Assembly: GCF_900074925.1 (NCBI RefSeq)
Contig: NW_019716259.1
Span: forward strand, 725,125-789,124
Direction of reading: 5' to 3'
DNA from: Ramularia collo-cygni
Taxonomy: Eukaryota > Ascomycota > Dothideomycetes > Mycosphaerellales > Mycosphaerellaceae
DNA: 64,000 nt
Shown here: piece after piece, positions 54,990 to 64,000 of the stretch
Position numbering within the stretch: position 1 is the first letter of the stretch
Layout of the letters: every line of letters starts with the position of its first letter
The notes under the pieces: model-generated
The model's input: only the letters and a program-made list of their open reading frames with translations
Told to the model about the DNA's origin: nothing
Databases searched by the model: none
Position numbers and translations under genes: made by a program

Positions 54990-55856
54990 ATGCTTTCCCG
55001 CACTGAGTTCCTCGCAACCGGNCTGGCGCCGGTCACCAATACCTCTGACATCCCTGCTGAAGGCTGCAGCATCTGTACTGATCCATTCAAGGAGCCTGTG
55101 GCACTTCCCTGCAAGCACATCTTCTGCAAAGAATGCATCGTCGAATGGCTCAGCCTCCCTGTTCGAAACACCTGCCCCTTTTGCAGAGAGGAATGCTTCA
55201 CACGGACCGTGCCAGGCCCTAGAGGCCCCGTGGCTATCCGTCGCGAACCACTAACCGCTGCGCAGACACTCACCGTCTCTCGGGCATTAGCAAATTCCGG
55301 ATTGACGACAGGCCAGTTCGACATCTTCAGCGATGACATCAGCTGGGACACTTCTAGCATCCAGCGAGCAACTGCTGCTGCAAATCACTGGTTGTACGAG
55401 CAGAATGATGTCGTCGGACCAGCTTTCGTCAATAAGCGTCGCTTGGGTACCGACATCATCGCCATGGGAAACTTGATTCGAGCATACGCCAGCGCTGCTG
55501 GCAGGCCTTACAGCGCCGGGCAAGTCGGTGAGTGGCGAATCGTAATTGACGTCTTGTACAGATCTATCGAAGCCAGAAATGGTTCATCCGAGGACGCCAT
55601 GATTCTGACTTGGCTGCTCAACAGTGACGTACGGCTTGGGCTGCTGCGGGCTGTTGGAACACAGCGTTCCAGCACCTTCGTTGAAGATCAAGGAGCTGAG
55701 ACTCCATCCGGTGATATCAATCGCTTGATCAACTACGTTGCTTTTAGAGCTTCGGAGGAAGAATCTCGTCGTCGGCAGAGACGCCAGGATATCAGGGATG
55801 AGCCGAACCCGTTCGCTAGAGTAGGTATGCGCGTGCAGAACATCTTTCGTGGTTGA
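54990..55856 (+). CDS. RING-finger protein, probable E3 ubiquitin ligase
   Basis: One exon, 288 residues. A C3HC4 RING lies at residues 26-65: Cys26, Cys29, Cys41, His43, Cys46, Cys49, Cys62 and Cys65 (CSICTDPFKEPVALPCKHIF, then CPFCREE). The conserved Pro after Cys62 supports an E2-binding RING. The remaining ~220 residues are helical with no domain I recognise, ending in an Arg-rich stretch (EEESRRRQRRQDIRDE). Such RING plus lineage-specific helical domain proteins are common in expanded families of filamentous fungi. N at 55,021 near the start. The target is unknown. Confidence 0.82.
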   Translation: MLSRTEFLATXLAPVTNTSDIPAEGCSICTDPFKEPVALPCKHIFCKECIVEWLSLPVRNTCPFCREECFTRTVPGPRGPVAIRREPLTAAQTLTVSRALANSGLTTGQFDIFSDDISWDTSSIQRATAAANHWLYEQNDVVGPAFVNKRRLGTDIIAMGNLIRAYASAAGRPYSAGQVGEWRIVIDVLYRSIEARNGSSEDAMILTWLLNSDVRLGLLRAVGTQRSSTFVEDQGAETPSGDINRLINYVAFRASEEESRRRQRRQDIRDEPNPFARVGMRVQNIFRG

Positions 55857-57461
55857 TACCGTAGGTTGATCAAATATCTATATCCATATACTTTCGTTTC
55901 TTTTTGTTTCTCTTGCCTTGGCAGCGTTAGTGTCGTTCAGTCTTCATACATAAAGTATATCCCGTGACGGTGATAGTACAGAGTGTGGCCCGCATACAGG
56001 AATCACGTTAAAGAGACAGGGAGGTTTTCATCCAATATGCGCACTCAATTCTGTCGAAAATTGACGCGGATTGGATCGGACTTCCCGCTCAGATTCCCGT
56101 ATGCACGACTGGGGCTGTATACACGTTATGGCAGCTAGAGCAGAAAATTGGAGGAGAGATGGCCTTCCCGCCTTCTCCAACTGTGGTCTTACTCCTGACA
56201 ATGACGTTCGCTGATTGCCTCTCAGTGTGGGTGCTGGGAAGCAGCTAGATGTTCTGGAAATGTTGCCATGACGCAAGACCTTCGACCGTGTCACGACCTT
56301 CGTATGCAGGCTGCGTAACACTCTCGGGGAACAGGCATGTTGACGCTCCAAACCTACAGTGGGTCGTAGTGCATTGGTATATCGGAAACGTACTGCTCTA
56401 CCAAGCAGTGGAGAACTCGCTCAGCCCAGACAATTGAGACGTAGTGGCACGATAGATCTTCTCATGGGGTGACCATATTCGGCCGAGACGTGTTCTACCA
56501 CTCTCGCAGCTTTTGGTGCTAAGGATCCTGATAGCATTATCAGTGTCGAGACATCTGCATATGCGAATTCGAAAGCATCAGAGTGGGTACCAGTCCGGCA
56601 ACTTTTGATCCCTGCTGCATAACACACCATCAGGAGATCGACTGGCAGATCCGGTAGATTATGCATTGGCTGGTGTGCAGTCAAAATAAAGGACCGGCTC
56701 GGTTCGCCCCAGGGGTGGTTGTCNAGCTCTCCACAGTTCCAGTTCCACATTTTGTTATCTTCTGACTGGTAAGCATCGGGAGAAGCTGTTCTCGTCCTGC
56801 AGCTCCCAATGCTTGTCCCATGCTGCGGATTCTCAATGCTGTGATGGACGAACCCCTATCGCAGCAATCAGCCCATGTGCAGATACGTGACCTATTGGCG
56901 ATGTCATCAGCACCTTAGTTCTAGTGGATAGCGTTCTTTGATGAAGATGGATACAAAGAAGAGCTACGCGAGATCTTCGGGCTGATTGGTGGTGATACAT
57001 GAGAATGCGGGGAAACCTTGCATGTGAATGACGGGAGCTTTTAAGGTTTCGTTTCCTTTAAGAAGCGGTAGGTACCTTTCCGTGTCTTGCCTTTCTAAGT
57101 TGTAAACTCCACGACCTGCTCTTGATAACGATCATCATCATCATCCATCTTTCATTGTAACCTAGCACCGCCAGTCCACGAACGCGAAGTCCATCCCACC
57201 GACAGCTATTACGATATAAGCTCTCGATCGAGCGTTGACATCACGATCTCGACGACCCTGCAAATCAATCTCCCTTGCGTTCTAGAGCTTACCGTACCCT
57301 GAGGAACGCGATACCGGATTACAAGTCGCCTGATTATTATTGTGCAAGAGCTGCGAGCATCCCGGCTGAACTGTCACGGGTTATTGTGCCATCTCCAGTT
57401 CCAGAAATACACACCATCTCGCGGCCGCAGAACAACACTCACCGCTGACATCAACGACACA
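55857..57461. other. Intergenic, no gene seen
   Basis: About 1.6 kb between two + strand genes. The right half (from ~57,100) contains a CATCAT microsatellite (about 57,130) and pyrimidine-rich leader-like sequence. Frames at 56,028-56,750 on the minus strand look non-coding. Confidence 0.55.
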
Positions 57462-58347
57462 ATGGCCGACGATTCCAACACCACCAGCACATCCTCACCG
57501 CGCCACGCTCGTCGTTCATCTTTTGCAGGCGAGACCTTTGCCAACCTGTTCGGCACCCACCGCGGCTCCGTCTCCCGTTCCCCCAGCGATTCCCAGCCCG
57601 CCGCTGCCAACAACAACAGCCCTCAACAGCCATACCCAGGTCCCATCACCAGTGCTGCCGCTCAGGCTCAGAGAAGGCGACTATCGCTGACGACACTCGG
57701 ACTGTCTGGCTCGCCCAACCAGACTTCGCCATTCGGCTCATACCACAACCGCCGTGATAGCTATGTCTCAGGCAACAGCGATGCCATCGACGAGTCTGCC
57801 ATTGAGGACGAGCCGGGTGCGTCCCAGACGACACCTTTCGGAAGACGCATGAGTTTCGGCGCCAAGGCGCTGAGGGATGTGAGGACTGGAGGAACAAGTC
57901 CTGGACAGAATGGTACTAGTAAACCATCTACTGTCGTCGCCGATTCTTCCAACGGCACAGTAAAATCAAAAGCACCAAACGGGACAATCTCTTCCCGAGA
58001 TGCCAAGGGTCGAGGTTTGTCTTTGCTGAGAATATCCCATATTCTTGTTTTGTCATCATCACTTGCCGATTAGACACATCTTTAATATGTATGCTGACAT
58101 GTCACCTTTGATAGGCAATCCAGAAGGATTCAACTGGTCTGAGAACTTCCGCACCCGTGCAGAGCGGACAGCTTCCATTGCTGGAGGCACCCAACCTTCT
58201 TTCGGACTTGCTCCCAACCAGCGTGACCGCGCCAAGAGTGTTGCTGTGATGGAGCCACCAGCCCGTGAGATGCCGAAGCCCAAAGAACAAGTCCGACCGG
58301 ACCATTTCCAGGAGAGGATCCTCAAAGGCGACTTCTACATGGATTAG
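57462..58347 (+). CDS. Conserved fungal protein of unknown function
   Basis: Two exons (57,462-58,014 and 58,115-58,347) joined across a 100-nt intron give 261 residues. The start MADDSNTTST follows a pyrimidine-rich leader. The N-terminal half is Ser/Arg-rich with RRRLSLTTLGLSGSP and TPFGRRMSFGAKALRD, which look like basophilic kinase or 14-3-3 sites. After the junction is GNPEGFNWSENFRTRAERTA, and the extreme C-terminus HFQERILKGDFYMD is strongly conserved in Pezizomycotina homologues I recall. It is likely a disordered phosphoprotein; no function is assigned. Confidence 0.8.
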
Positions 58348-58970
58348 TAAGATTGAAGGACTTGCAAATTGATACTATCCGCATCTGGAATGCGAAAGAG
58401 ATGTTGCGACCATTATTGCGGGACTGTCGTGCGTCTAATTTTATGGTCGACTTCGACAGGATGTATGTATGGATTGGGTTCCCCGGGCCGCATTGCGAGA
58501 ACAACGAAACGTAGAAAGGCCGAGGGAGGCAACATCAAATATGCCACGGACGAGCGTGGTTGAAGGGAAGCACAATGAAGTCATGTGTTCGACACAGTTG
58601 TTGGCGTTTGAACGAGACTGGCAGGTTCGGGGCGACGAATCTTGTTTCGAAAGGTTTATGATGGAATTTGGAACATGATGAAGGAGATCTAAGTGGCGGA
58701 TTCGGATGTATATTATGAGAGACCACCTCTCAACGACGAAATGACAATGCTTGAACGGCTCTAATTGAGCTGATGAACGTAGATTTCCATGGATACAAAG
58801 CTATCATACAGGTGTGTGGCGATGCGAGACAAATATTTACACCATGGGTCAACTTTTGACGTCTCTCCATGTCACGGCCAAGCCCGCCCCTGAAGACGAA
58901 GTCGCAAAAGGATGAAGCACGTTCATCACATCTTCCAGTATGGGGACGCTACCGAGCGTTCTTCGCTCCT
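58348..58970. other. Convergent intergenic region
   Basis: About 620 bp between two converging genes. No gene is supported. Confidence 0.6.
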
Positions 58971-59980
58971 TTACATCTTCTGGAATTCCAGCTGCTTTGC
59001 TTCTCGGGGCGTGTTCTGCTCCACAACACCCCAGTCCACGCAGTCGAACCAATCACTCAAGTACTTCCTCTTTCCCAATAACCCATAGTCAAAGATGTAT
59101 GCATGCTCCCACGTGTTGACACAGAGCACGGGCATCAAGCTCGTTCCACCCGGTGGCAACTTCGCCCGCTCCCGTCCAATCTGACTGTAGGGCCCAAACG
59201 AACCCGCGCTATTTGTGGGCTGCAGGTGTTGCGATTGCAAATACGCCTGGTATGAATCCGTATTCGCATTGTTCATATCAAGCCCCTGCTGGCGAAAGCC
59301 GGCTTCTGGGTATGGTGTTCCCGCGAGGTAGGTATTGAGGATCTTCCAGCTTCCTCTCCGTCCGCCTAGTCGGGTGCCGATGCCGCCGCTGGGCTCCTTT
59401 GCGTATACCAACCAAACAAATCCCGGACCGAACATGGCGGCCGCAGTGTCAACCATGGTCATCTTGAGCGTATCGATGCTGCCAAAGGCTTTGATGAGTG
59501 AGTCCTTCAACTGGGGCACTTTGTCGAGATTCGCGGGTGCTGAAGAGAGAGTCTGGAAGAAGAGGTGGTTGTTGTGCGCCATGCTGGCATAGTTGAAGAT
59601 GCTGGCGTTCATCGGATCGCGTGCGAACTGGTGCGTGAGGGTTTTGACGTCGGCGTTTTCAATCACTTCCCCTGCTACCAGCTCGTTGAGCTTCGAGACG
59701 ATCATTGCTTGATATTGCGTCCATGCTAGCGAGTAGCCTTGGATTGAGAATAGACCAGGCACACCGTTTTCCCGAAAGCTTTCATCGTAGGCGAGCGTGG
59801 GTACGTAATGGATGTTGCGCTGCTGATTGCGCTGGAATGGCGAGGATTTGGTCTGCGATATGTGAGAGNGGTTTCATCAAGTGATGCCCTTGGCAAGACT
59901 GGACATACACATGATGCACAGGTCCATCTTTGGGAGGCGAGAGCGCTCAATGGCCGCCGTAGTAACGTTCTCGTGACCAT
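58971..59980 (-). CDS. Mitochondrial small-subunit ribosomal protein, SOD-like (mS42/mS43)
   Basis: Yeast Rsm26 and Mrp1 (mS42/mS43) are Fe/Mn-superoxide-dismutase-derived structural proteins of the mitoribosome. Two exons (59,980-59,909 and 59,852-58,971) across a 56-nt intron (GTATGT donor, CAG acceptor) give 317 residues. The N-terminus (MVTRTLLRRPLSALASQRW) is a mitochondrial presequence, followed by QRNIHYVPTLAYDESF. The SOD fold is visible as MAHNNHLFF, AAAMFGPGFVWLVYAK and VLCVNTWEHAYIFDY. The Asp ligand of real SODs (DVWEHAY) is Asn here and the first His ligand region (GYSLAWTQYQAM) lacks His, so it is probably not an active dismutase. It is divergent from the next gene by 483 bp. 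Confidence 0.88.
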
Positions 59981-60463
59981 GGCTATGGCTGATGCAAATG
60001 CATCAAGAGAGTTGCGATTCTGGACGATGCCCGTTCATCCACACTAGCGTCGCCGGGATCAACCGTAAGACTTCACGTCCAGTCATCCATCTTCGACTCC
60101 ACGCGCTTCGAAACATCGTTTCATATCGTAAGCGCCCACTCCATCTCTCTCGCCAGACATTTCTTNCCACCTGCCGCTGGTGCTACCGATGACCTCCATA
60201 TCGGGAGTCTGTAGAAGTCCATGCGCTCGTAAGGACCCATGAATAGTCTCCGCCTGGCTCGACGTGATGCTAGCACCATCTTCCACTGCATTTTTTTTTC
60301 CAACACCACGGTAAGACCGCGTCGAGCTGTTCCGTCTTTCTTTTGTCAAGCTCTCGCCCGGTCTTGATCTGAACGCGTTCGCGACTCTCTTCTCTTGCAT
60401 TCTTCTTGCAGCCGTTGATCGGCCTTCGTTTCTTTTCTAATCTTCTTCCTCTTGCGTGTCAGC

Positions 60464-62110
60464 ATGCTCTCCAGCGTGTGGCAATGCGTGCTATTGATAG
60501 CAGCAATCAATCTGCCCGGCCTTGCTTCTGCACGCGCTTTCTCTATTCCGGAAGAATTACAGCACAACGCCGCGTTCTGGGCGTCAGACGACCTTATACC
60601 GATGCGCCGAAGAGCAGACGACACTTGCGGAGCTGGTCTCGACAGTTGCGGTGCTTCCTTTCCCTCCGGTTTCTGCTGCNCCACAGGCACGAATTGTCTA
60701 TCTTTAAACACGACTTCCACTATCACCGCGGCGCTTTGCTGTCCTGCCGGCCAGGACTGCCAAACTATTAATCCCGTCAACTGCGACCAGGAACTTCAAG
60801 ATGCCTCAAGCAATCCTGGGAGCCAGCTGCATTCAAACCCTACGGCAAAGCTTGAGACGTGCGGGAAGGCCTGCTGTCCGATGGGCTACACTTGCAACGG
60901 CGCGAATGTATGCGTTGCGCAGACTGCAACGGACGCCGCTTCAAGCAAGCCTTCTCCATCGACTGTTGCGGCGACTTCTTCTTCTTCTTCCCCAACCACA
61001 TCAGCGACTCCCGGTGCGACTGAAGCGGCAAACGCGAAAGAGACATCCTCCGAAAAAGATCCATCAGACTCCTTCTCTGGAAAGTCTTTCGCCGCTGGCT
61101 TCATCCCGGGCATAGCCCTGGGCGCTCTCCTAGCCGCTTGCATCATTTTCGCCTGTGTACGAAGGCAGCGGCGCAGGGACTCTTCGTATGTCAATCAGGA
61201 GAAGCTACGCTCACCAGGACGCGACACCCTCACTGACCTTGGGCCATTCACCACCCGCCGGCCCACAGTACACGGGCGTTCAATCTCTGAGCCAACCGTG
61301 GATATGACAATGGGCCATCGAACAGAATTTCTGAATTCATCACCACCATACCACCCGAATAACGGATCTCCGCACAGCTACACTGCAACCCCACAAATGC
61401 ACAAACCACCACCAAGAAAACACTGGCTCTCCCACTCTCCCTTTGTGAATCAAGTCAAATCACCCTTGCCAACTCAGTCGCCCATCCCATCACACATGAA
61501 ACGCGGCACTCTCTCCTTCCACATCAGTCCAGTCCGCGCTTTGAAGAAGCAAAGAAGCATGCACTCCCTCCGTCGCCACATGACAAGCGCAGCCTCTCGA
61601 AGCAGCTCCTCCCGTCAGAATGGAACGAGTCGAACAGACAGCACCGAAACCATCAAGATTCTCATGGCTACTCCCCAGCAAGCCTCATCCAGCACATCAA
61701 CCTCAACACGTCCCACTCTACCTCCGCTTCCTACAGTCGCATCCTGGCAAACAGCCGTAGAAAGCACAAACAATACCCCAATCGACGGAGAACCCACGAT
61801 GCAGTTTCCCCACAGCAATAACTACCGCGATACGCAGACTCCCACGCGTGCTGGTAGGAACAGCGCTGTGCCGCATATTGGTGCGACTCTAAACAGTCCT
61901 TATACACCGAGTAATTATGCCAATACTAGCAATCATTTGGCGGTGAGGGATGAGAGCAGGATGAAGCTCGATAGTCTCTGGCCTCCTCCAACGTCTCAGA
62001 ATAGAGAATCGGCGTGGCGGCAGACAACTTTTACTGGGATGATGGAAAAGGCTGGATTGAGGAAGAGCCAGTTGTTGATGGGTCCTGATCCGAGGGATTG
62101 GAATAAGTAG
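60464..62110 (+). CDS. Cys-rich single-pass membrane protein, Mid2-like
   Basis: One exon, 548 residues. Signal peptide (MLSSVWQCVLLIAAINLPGL), a Cys-rich ectodomain (about 55-150, with CGAGLDSCGASFPSGFCC, LCCPAGQDC and CGKACCPMGYTC), a Ser/Thr-rich stalk (about 155-205), one membrane helix (about 210-231, AGFIPGIALGALLAACIIFA), a stop-transfer RRQRRR, and a ~310-residue Ser/Pro-rich cytosolic tail ending in PDPRDWNK. This layout resembles fungal cell-wall sensors (Wsc/Mid2) but the Cys pattern is not a WSC domain. Similar proteins are widespread in Pezizomycotina. N at 60,680 follows the CC of the ectodomain. Confidence 0.8.
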   Translation: MLSSVWQCVLLIAAINLPGLASARAFSIPEELQHNAAFWASDDLIPMRRRADDTCGAGLDSCGASFPSGFCCXTGTNCLSLNTTSTITAALCCPAGQDCQTINPVNCDQELQDASSNPGSQLHSNPTAKLETCGKACCPMGYTCNGANVCVAQTATDAASSKPSPSTVAATSSSSSPTTSATPGATEAANAKETSSEKDPSDSFSGKSFAAGFIPGIALGALLAACIIFACVRRQRRRDSSYVNQEKLRSPGRDTLTDLGPFTTRRPTVHGRSISEPTVDMTMGHRTEFLNSSPPYHPNNGSPHSYTATPQMHKPPPRKHWLSHSPFVNQVKSPLPTQSPIPSHMKRGTLSFHISPVRALKKQRSMHSLRRHMTSAASRSSSSRQNGTSRTDSTETIKILMATPQQASSSTSTSTRPTLPPLPTVASWQTAVESTNNTPIDGEPTMQFPHSNNYRDTQTPTRAGRNSAVPHIGATLNSPYTPSNYANTSNHLAVRDESRMKLDSLWPPPTSQNRESAWRQTTFTGMMEKAGLRKSQLLMGPDPRDWNK

Positions 62111-62342
62111 ATATACAACGAGATGAGATGAGCGATGAGATGAGTTCACAATGACATTCACTCTCTCAGCGCAGTTTGAATTTGCGAGGAGCGCTCAAAC
62201 GTCGCATTGGCCAAGCTTGTAACGCCTGTCGAGAATTTTCACCATACGCCAGTATCGTACACCGAGGACGAACGCTATATGCACGCTCGCTTGCCCAAAA
62301 CACAAAAAACATTACATTTACAGTCGACAAACGAGTATCCGT

Positions 62343-64000
62343 TCACTTCTCCTTCTCTTTGCCCTTCCTCACCTCCTCGGCGTCGTTTTCCTCCTCCATC
62401 TGCGCCAAAGCCTCGGCGGTCAACGGTACCTTGCTCCCACCGTTCTTAACGCCAGCATCAAGAGCAGCAGCAGCAGCGACAAGCAATTCGGCATCTCCTT
62501 CCATCATAGNGCTCATTGGACTAACAGGCGCGGTATTCTCACCCGGATCCGTAGTCCCTTCGCCCAACCCAGGGAAGCCATCAACAACGATCTGTAAGTC
62601 TGGACCGAATTGATCAACTTCCTCATAGGCTTCATCTTCGTCCTCCTCTTCCACGCCAGGCATCATCTCCCCACTAGGTCGCCCCGGAATGCTCGCGGAT
62701 CTGCTGGTGGTCGGAGCACTACTGGTCCTGCCAAACCCGCTAGGTGAACCGCTCATAGGCCCTTTAAAAACAGACCTCTTCCTCTTCGCAAAGACTGGTA
62801 GACCTGGAGAAACCGGAGGAGGGGCCGCATTCCATGCACTTCTCCCCTCGCCAAACTTTGGCAGAGACCCGATATCCGAAGGAGGCGGTCGTCTCGAGAA
62901 TCTGATTCCAGAGGGAAAACTTCCACCTACAGGTGTTGAAGGGAGGACCTTTACGGAATTATGCGGAGATCTCCCAAGCCTGGACCCCGAGGCGGAGGAA
63001 AGTCCTGAAGGCGATGCAACAGAGGCGCTAGAAGTGCTCGAAGCTTTGGAATGCGAATGCTGATGTCCGTGATCTCGTGTCTGATATGTACTACGTATCG
63101 AGGAGACGGAGGAGGATGTGGATTTGCGACCCCGAAGACCCGAAGCCCGGCGGTAAGATGAATGAGGCGTGAGAGTATGTGGGCTCAAACTCGTGCGTTT
63201 GACCCTTGTACTTGCTCCACTTGCAGTGGAGGAAGCCGTGTTAATCCGAGGTCTTGCTGCTGGAACTTTAATCTTCTGCATGTCCAGATGGTTCCCGACA
63301 CTAGTTCTTCGAATCTGTGGTGGGGGTCCTGCCGAAAGACGCTGTAGGTCTCTTAAATCGCCTTTTTCCTGTCCGGCCTTCTTGCTAGGACTGCCTTGCT
63401 GAGAGCCACTGCCTTTCTTGTTCTTCTCGCCCTCAGAAGGGGACTTTGCGCGTTTTAAACTGCCCTCTTTGAAGAGATGCTTGAACCAGGCCAGGTGTTC
63501 CTTCAAGGGTTGAGGATAAAACTTGGGTCTTTTTCGCTGCGGCTGCGGTACGTATGACGGACTGAGCAAGTCTGGGTTTGTAACGACAGTCCGGAGCATG
63601 CTTTGGCTTCCTCGCGAGGCAGTCCGCCTATTTCGTGCAACTGCGCTGCTGTAGTCTTTCGGAGGCGGTGGTGGCCTGCTTCGAGAGCGACTCTCATGTC
63701 GCCCCGAATTGTTGGATCCGCGAATTACACTTTCCGGACTGGGCGAGATCGTCTCGGTGACTTTCGGCAGCTCTGGCATGTGCAGAGAAGATCCGTTCGC
63801 ACGCTCTAGTCGCCTACCACGCGATCGAGGCGAGAGCTGTAGGAAAGCCTCTTCGCTCTCATTGATCTCGCCGAGATTTGCAAGCAGCCTGCCACTAGCA
63901 GCACTTAACCTGCGTACGGACTTGGAGTCCGCCTCTCGCTCCTTGCGTTTCCGCTCTCGCCGCTTCTCCTTTCGCACTTCCTTCTCCGATAGTAATGCCC
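62343..64000 (-). CDS. Basic Ser-rich protein, 5' end cut by the window
   Basis: At least 551 codons, open to the right edge, so the N-terminus is outside. The visible part begins with a highly basic helix (KEVRKEKRRERKRKEREADS), then RRLSAASGRLLANLGEINES and long Ser/Pro/Arg-rich disorder, with one ordered-looking segment (FYPQPLKEHLAWFKHLFKEG) and an acidic end (VEEEDEDEAYEEVDQFGPDL). This could be the C-terminal regulatory part of a large Ser/Thr kinase such as the Gin4/Hsl1 group, in which LSAASGRLL-like strings occur, but no kinase domain is in the window and I hold that weakly. N at 62,510. Confidence 0.65.
   Translation of the reverse strand, partial: ALLSEKEVRKEKRRERKRKEREADSKSVRRLSAASGRLLANLGEINESEEAFLQLSPRSRGRRLERANGSSLHMPELPKVTETISPSPESVIRGSNNSGRHESRSRSRPPPPPKDYSSAVARNRRTASRGSQSMLRTVVTNPDLLSPSYVPQPQRKRPKFYPQPLKEHLAWFKHLFKEGSLKRAKSPSEGEKNKKGSGSQQGSPSKKAGQEKGDLRDLQRLSAGPPPQIRRTSVGNHLDMQKIKVPAARPRINTASSTASGASTRVKRTSLSPHTLTPHSSYRRASGLRGRKSTSSSVSSIRSTYQTRDHGHQHSHSKASSTSSASVASPSGLSSASGSRLGRSPHNSVKVLPSTPVGGSFPSGIRFSRRPPPSDIGSLPKFGEGRSAWNAAPPPVSPGLPVFAKRKRSVFKGPMSGSPSGFGRTSSAPTTSRSASIPGRPSGEMMPGVEEEDEDEAYEEVDQFGPDLQIVVDGFPGLGEGTTDPGENTAPVSPMSXMMEGDAELLVAAAAALDAGVKNGGSKVPLTAEALAQMEEENDAEEVRKGKEKEK

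Noticed and set aside
1..64000. CRISPR array, phage or bacterial-type defence system
   Set aside because: Spliced eukaryotic genes throughout; no direct-repeat/spacer pattern or bacterial operon structure.

Overview
The window is nuclear DNA of a filamentous ascomycete (Pezizomycotina; a Dothideomycete is my best guess, which the sequence does not prove). The reasons are short introns (about 50-70 nt) with CTAAC/CTAAT branch points, housekeeping genes with typical fungal architectures, fungal-only families (Spp2, Mdm31/32, Sfk1, an Msn2/4-type zinc finger), and a repeat island with the signature of repeat-induced point mutation (RIP). About forty single undetermined bases (N) are scattered through the window, many inside coding sequence.

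Layout. 0-8 kb is a housekeeping block: clathrin heavy chain (5' end outside the window), eIF3j, HIS1 and ribosomal protein S28. 8-16.7 kb is accessory: a possible small membrane protein, then a 2.8 kb TA-rich island (about 10.17-12.93 kb) that I read as a RIP-mutated Mutator-like (MULE) element, then a fungal transcription-factor-like gene that looks truncated. 16.7-24.7 kb holds a 12-exon Baeyer-Villiger-type flavin monooxygenase, the diphthamide ligase DPH6 and a secreted GH79 glycosidase. 25.4-37.6 kb is dense housekeeping: proteasome beta6, PNO1, MDM31, RPL36, a TUG/UBX protein, a small spliced membrane protein, a thioredoxin-PITH protein and Spp2. 37.6-44.0 kb is a gene desert ahead of an Msn2/4-like stress regulator. 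46.8-64 kb carries a GT8 glycosyltransferase, several conserved fungal proteins without assigned function, an Sfk1-family membrane protein, a BTB protein, a RING protein, the SOD-like mitoribosomal protein (mS42/mS43 type), a Mid2-like single-pass membrane protein and a basic Ser-rich protein cut by the right edge.

The genes do not form one pathway or a secondary-metabolite cluster. Recurrent themes are translation and ribosomes (eIF3j, S28, L36, PNO1, DPH6, mitoribosomal protein), protein turnover (proteasome beta6, UBX, thioredoxin-PITH, RING, BTB) and membrane or mitochondrial biology (clathrin, Sfk1, MDM31). Several housekeeping genes sit head to head over 200-500 bp promoters. The most distinctive signals are the RIP island with its unbroken degenerate frame, very small exons (13, 15 and 29 nt), GC-AG introns, and the gene desert before the stress regulator. 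I did not recognise a new defence-type or otherwise undescribed system.
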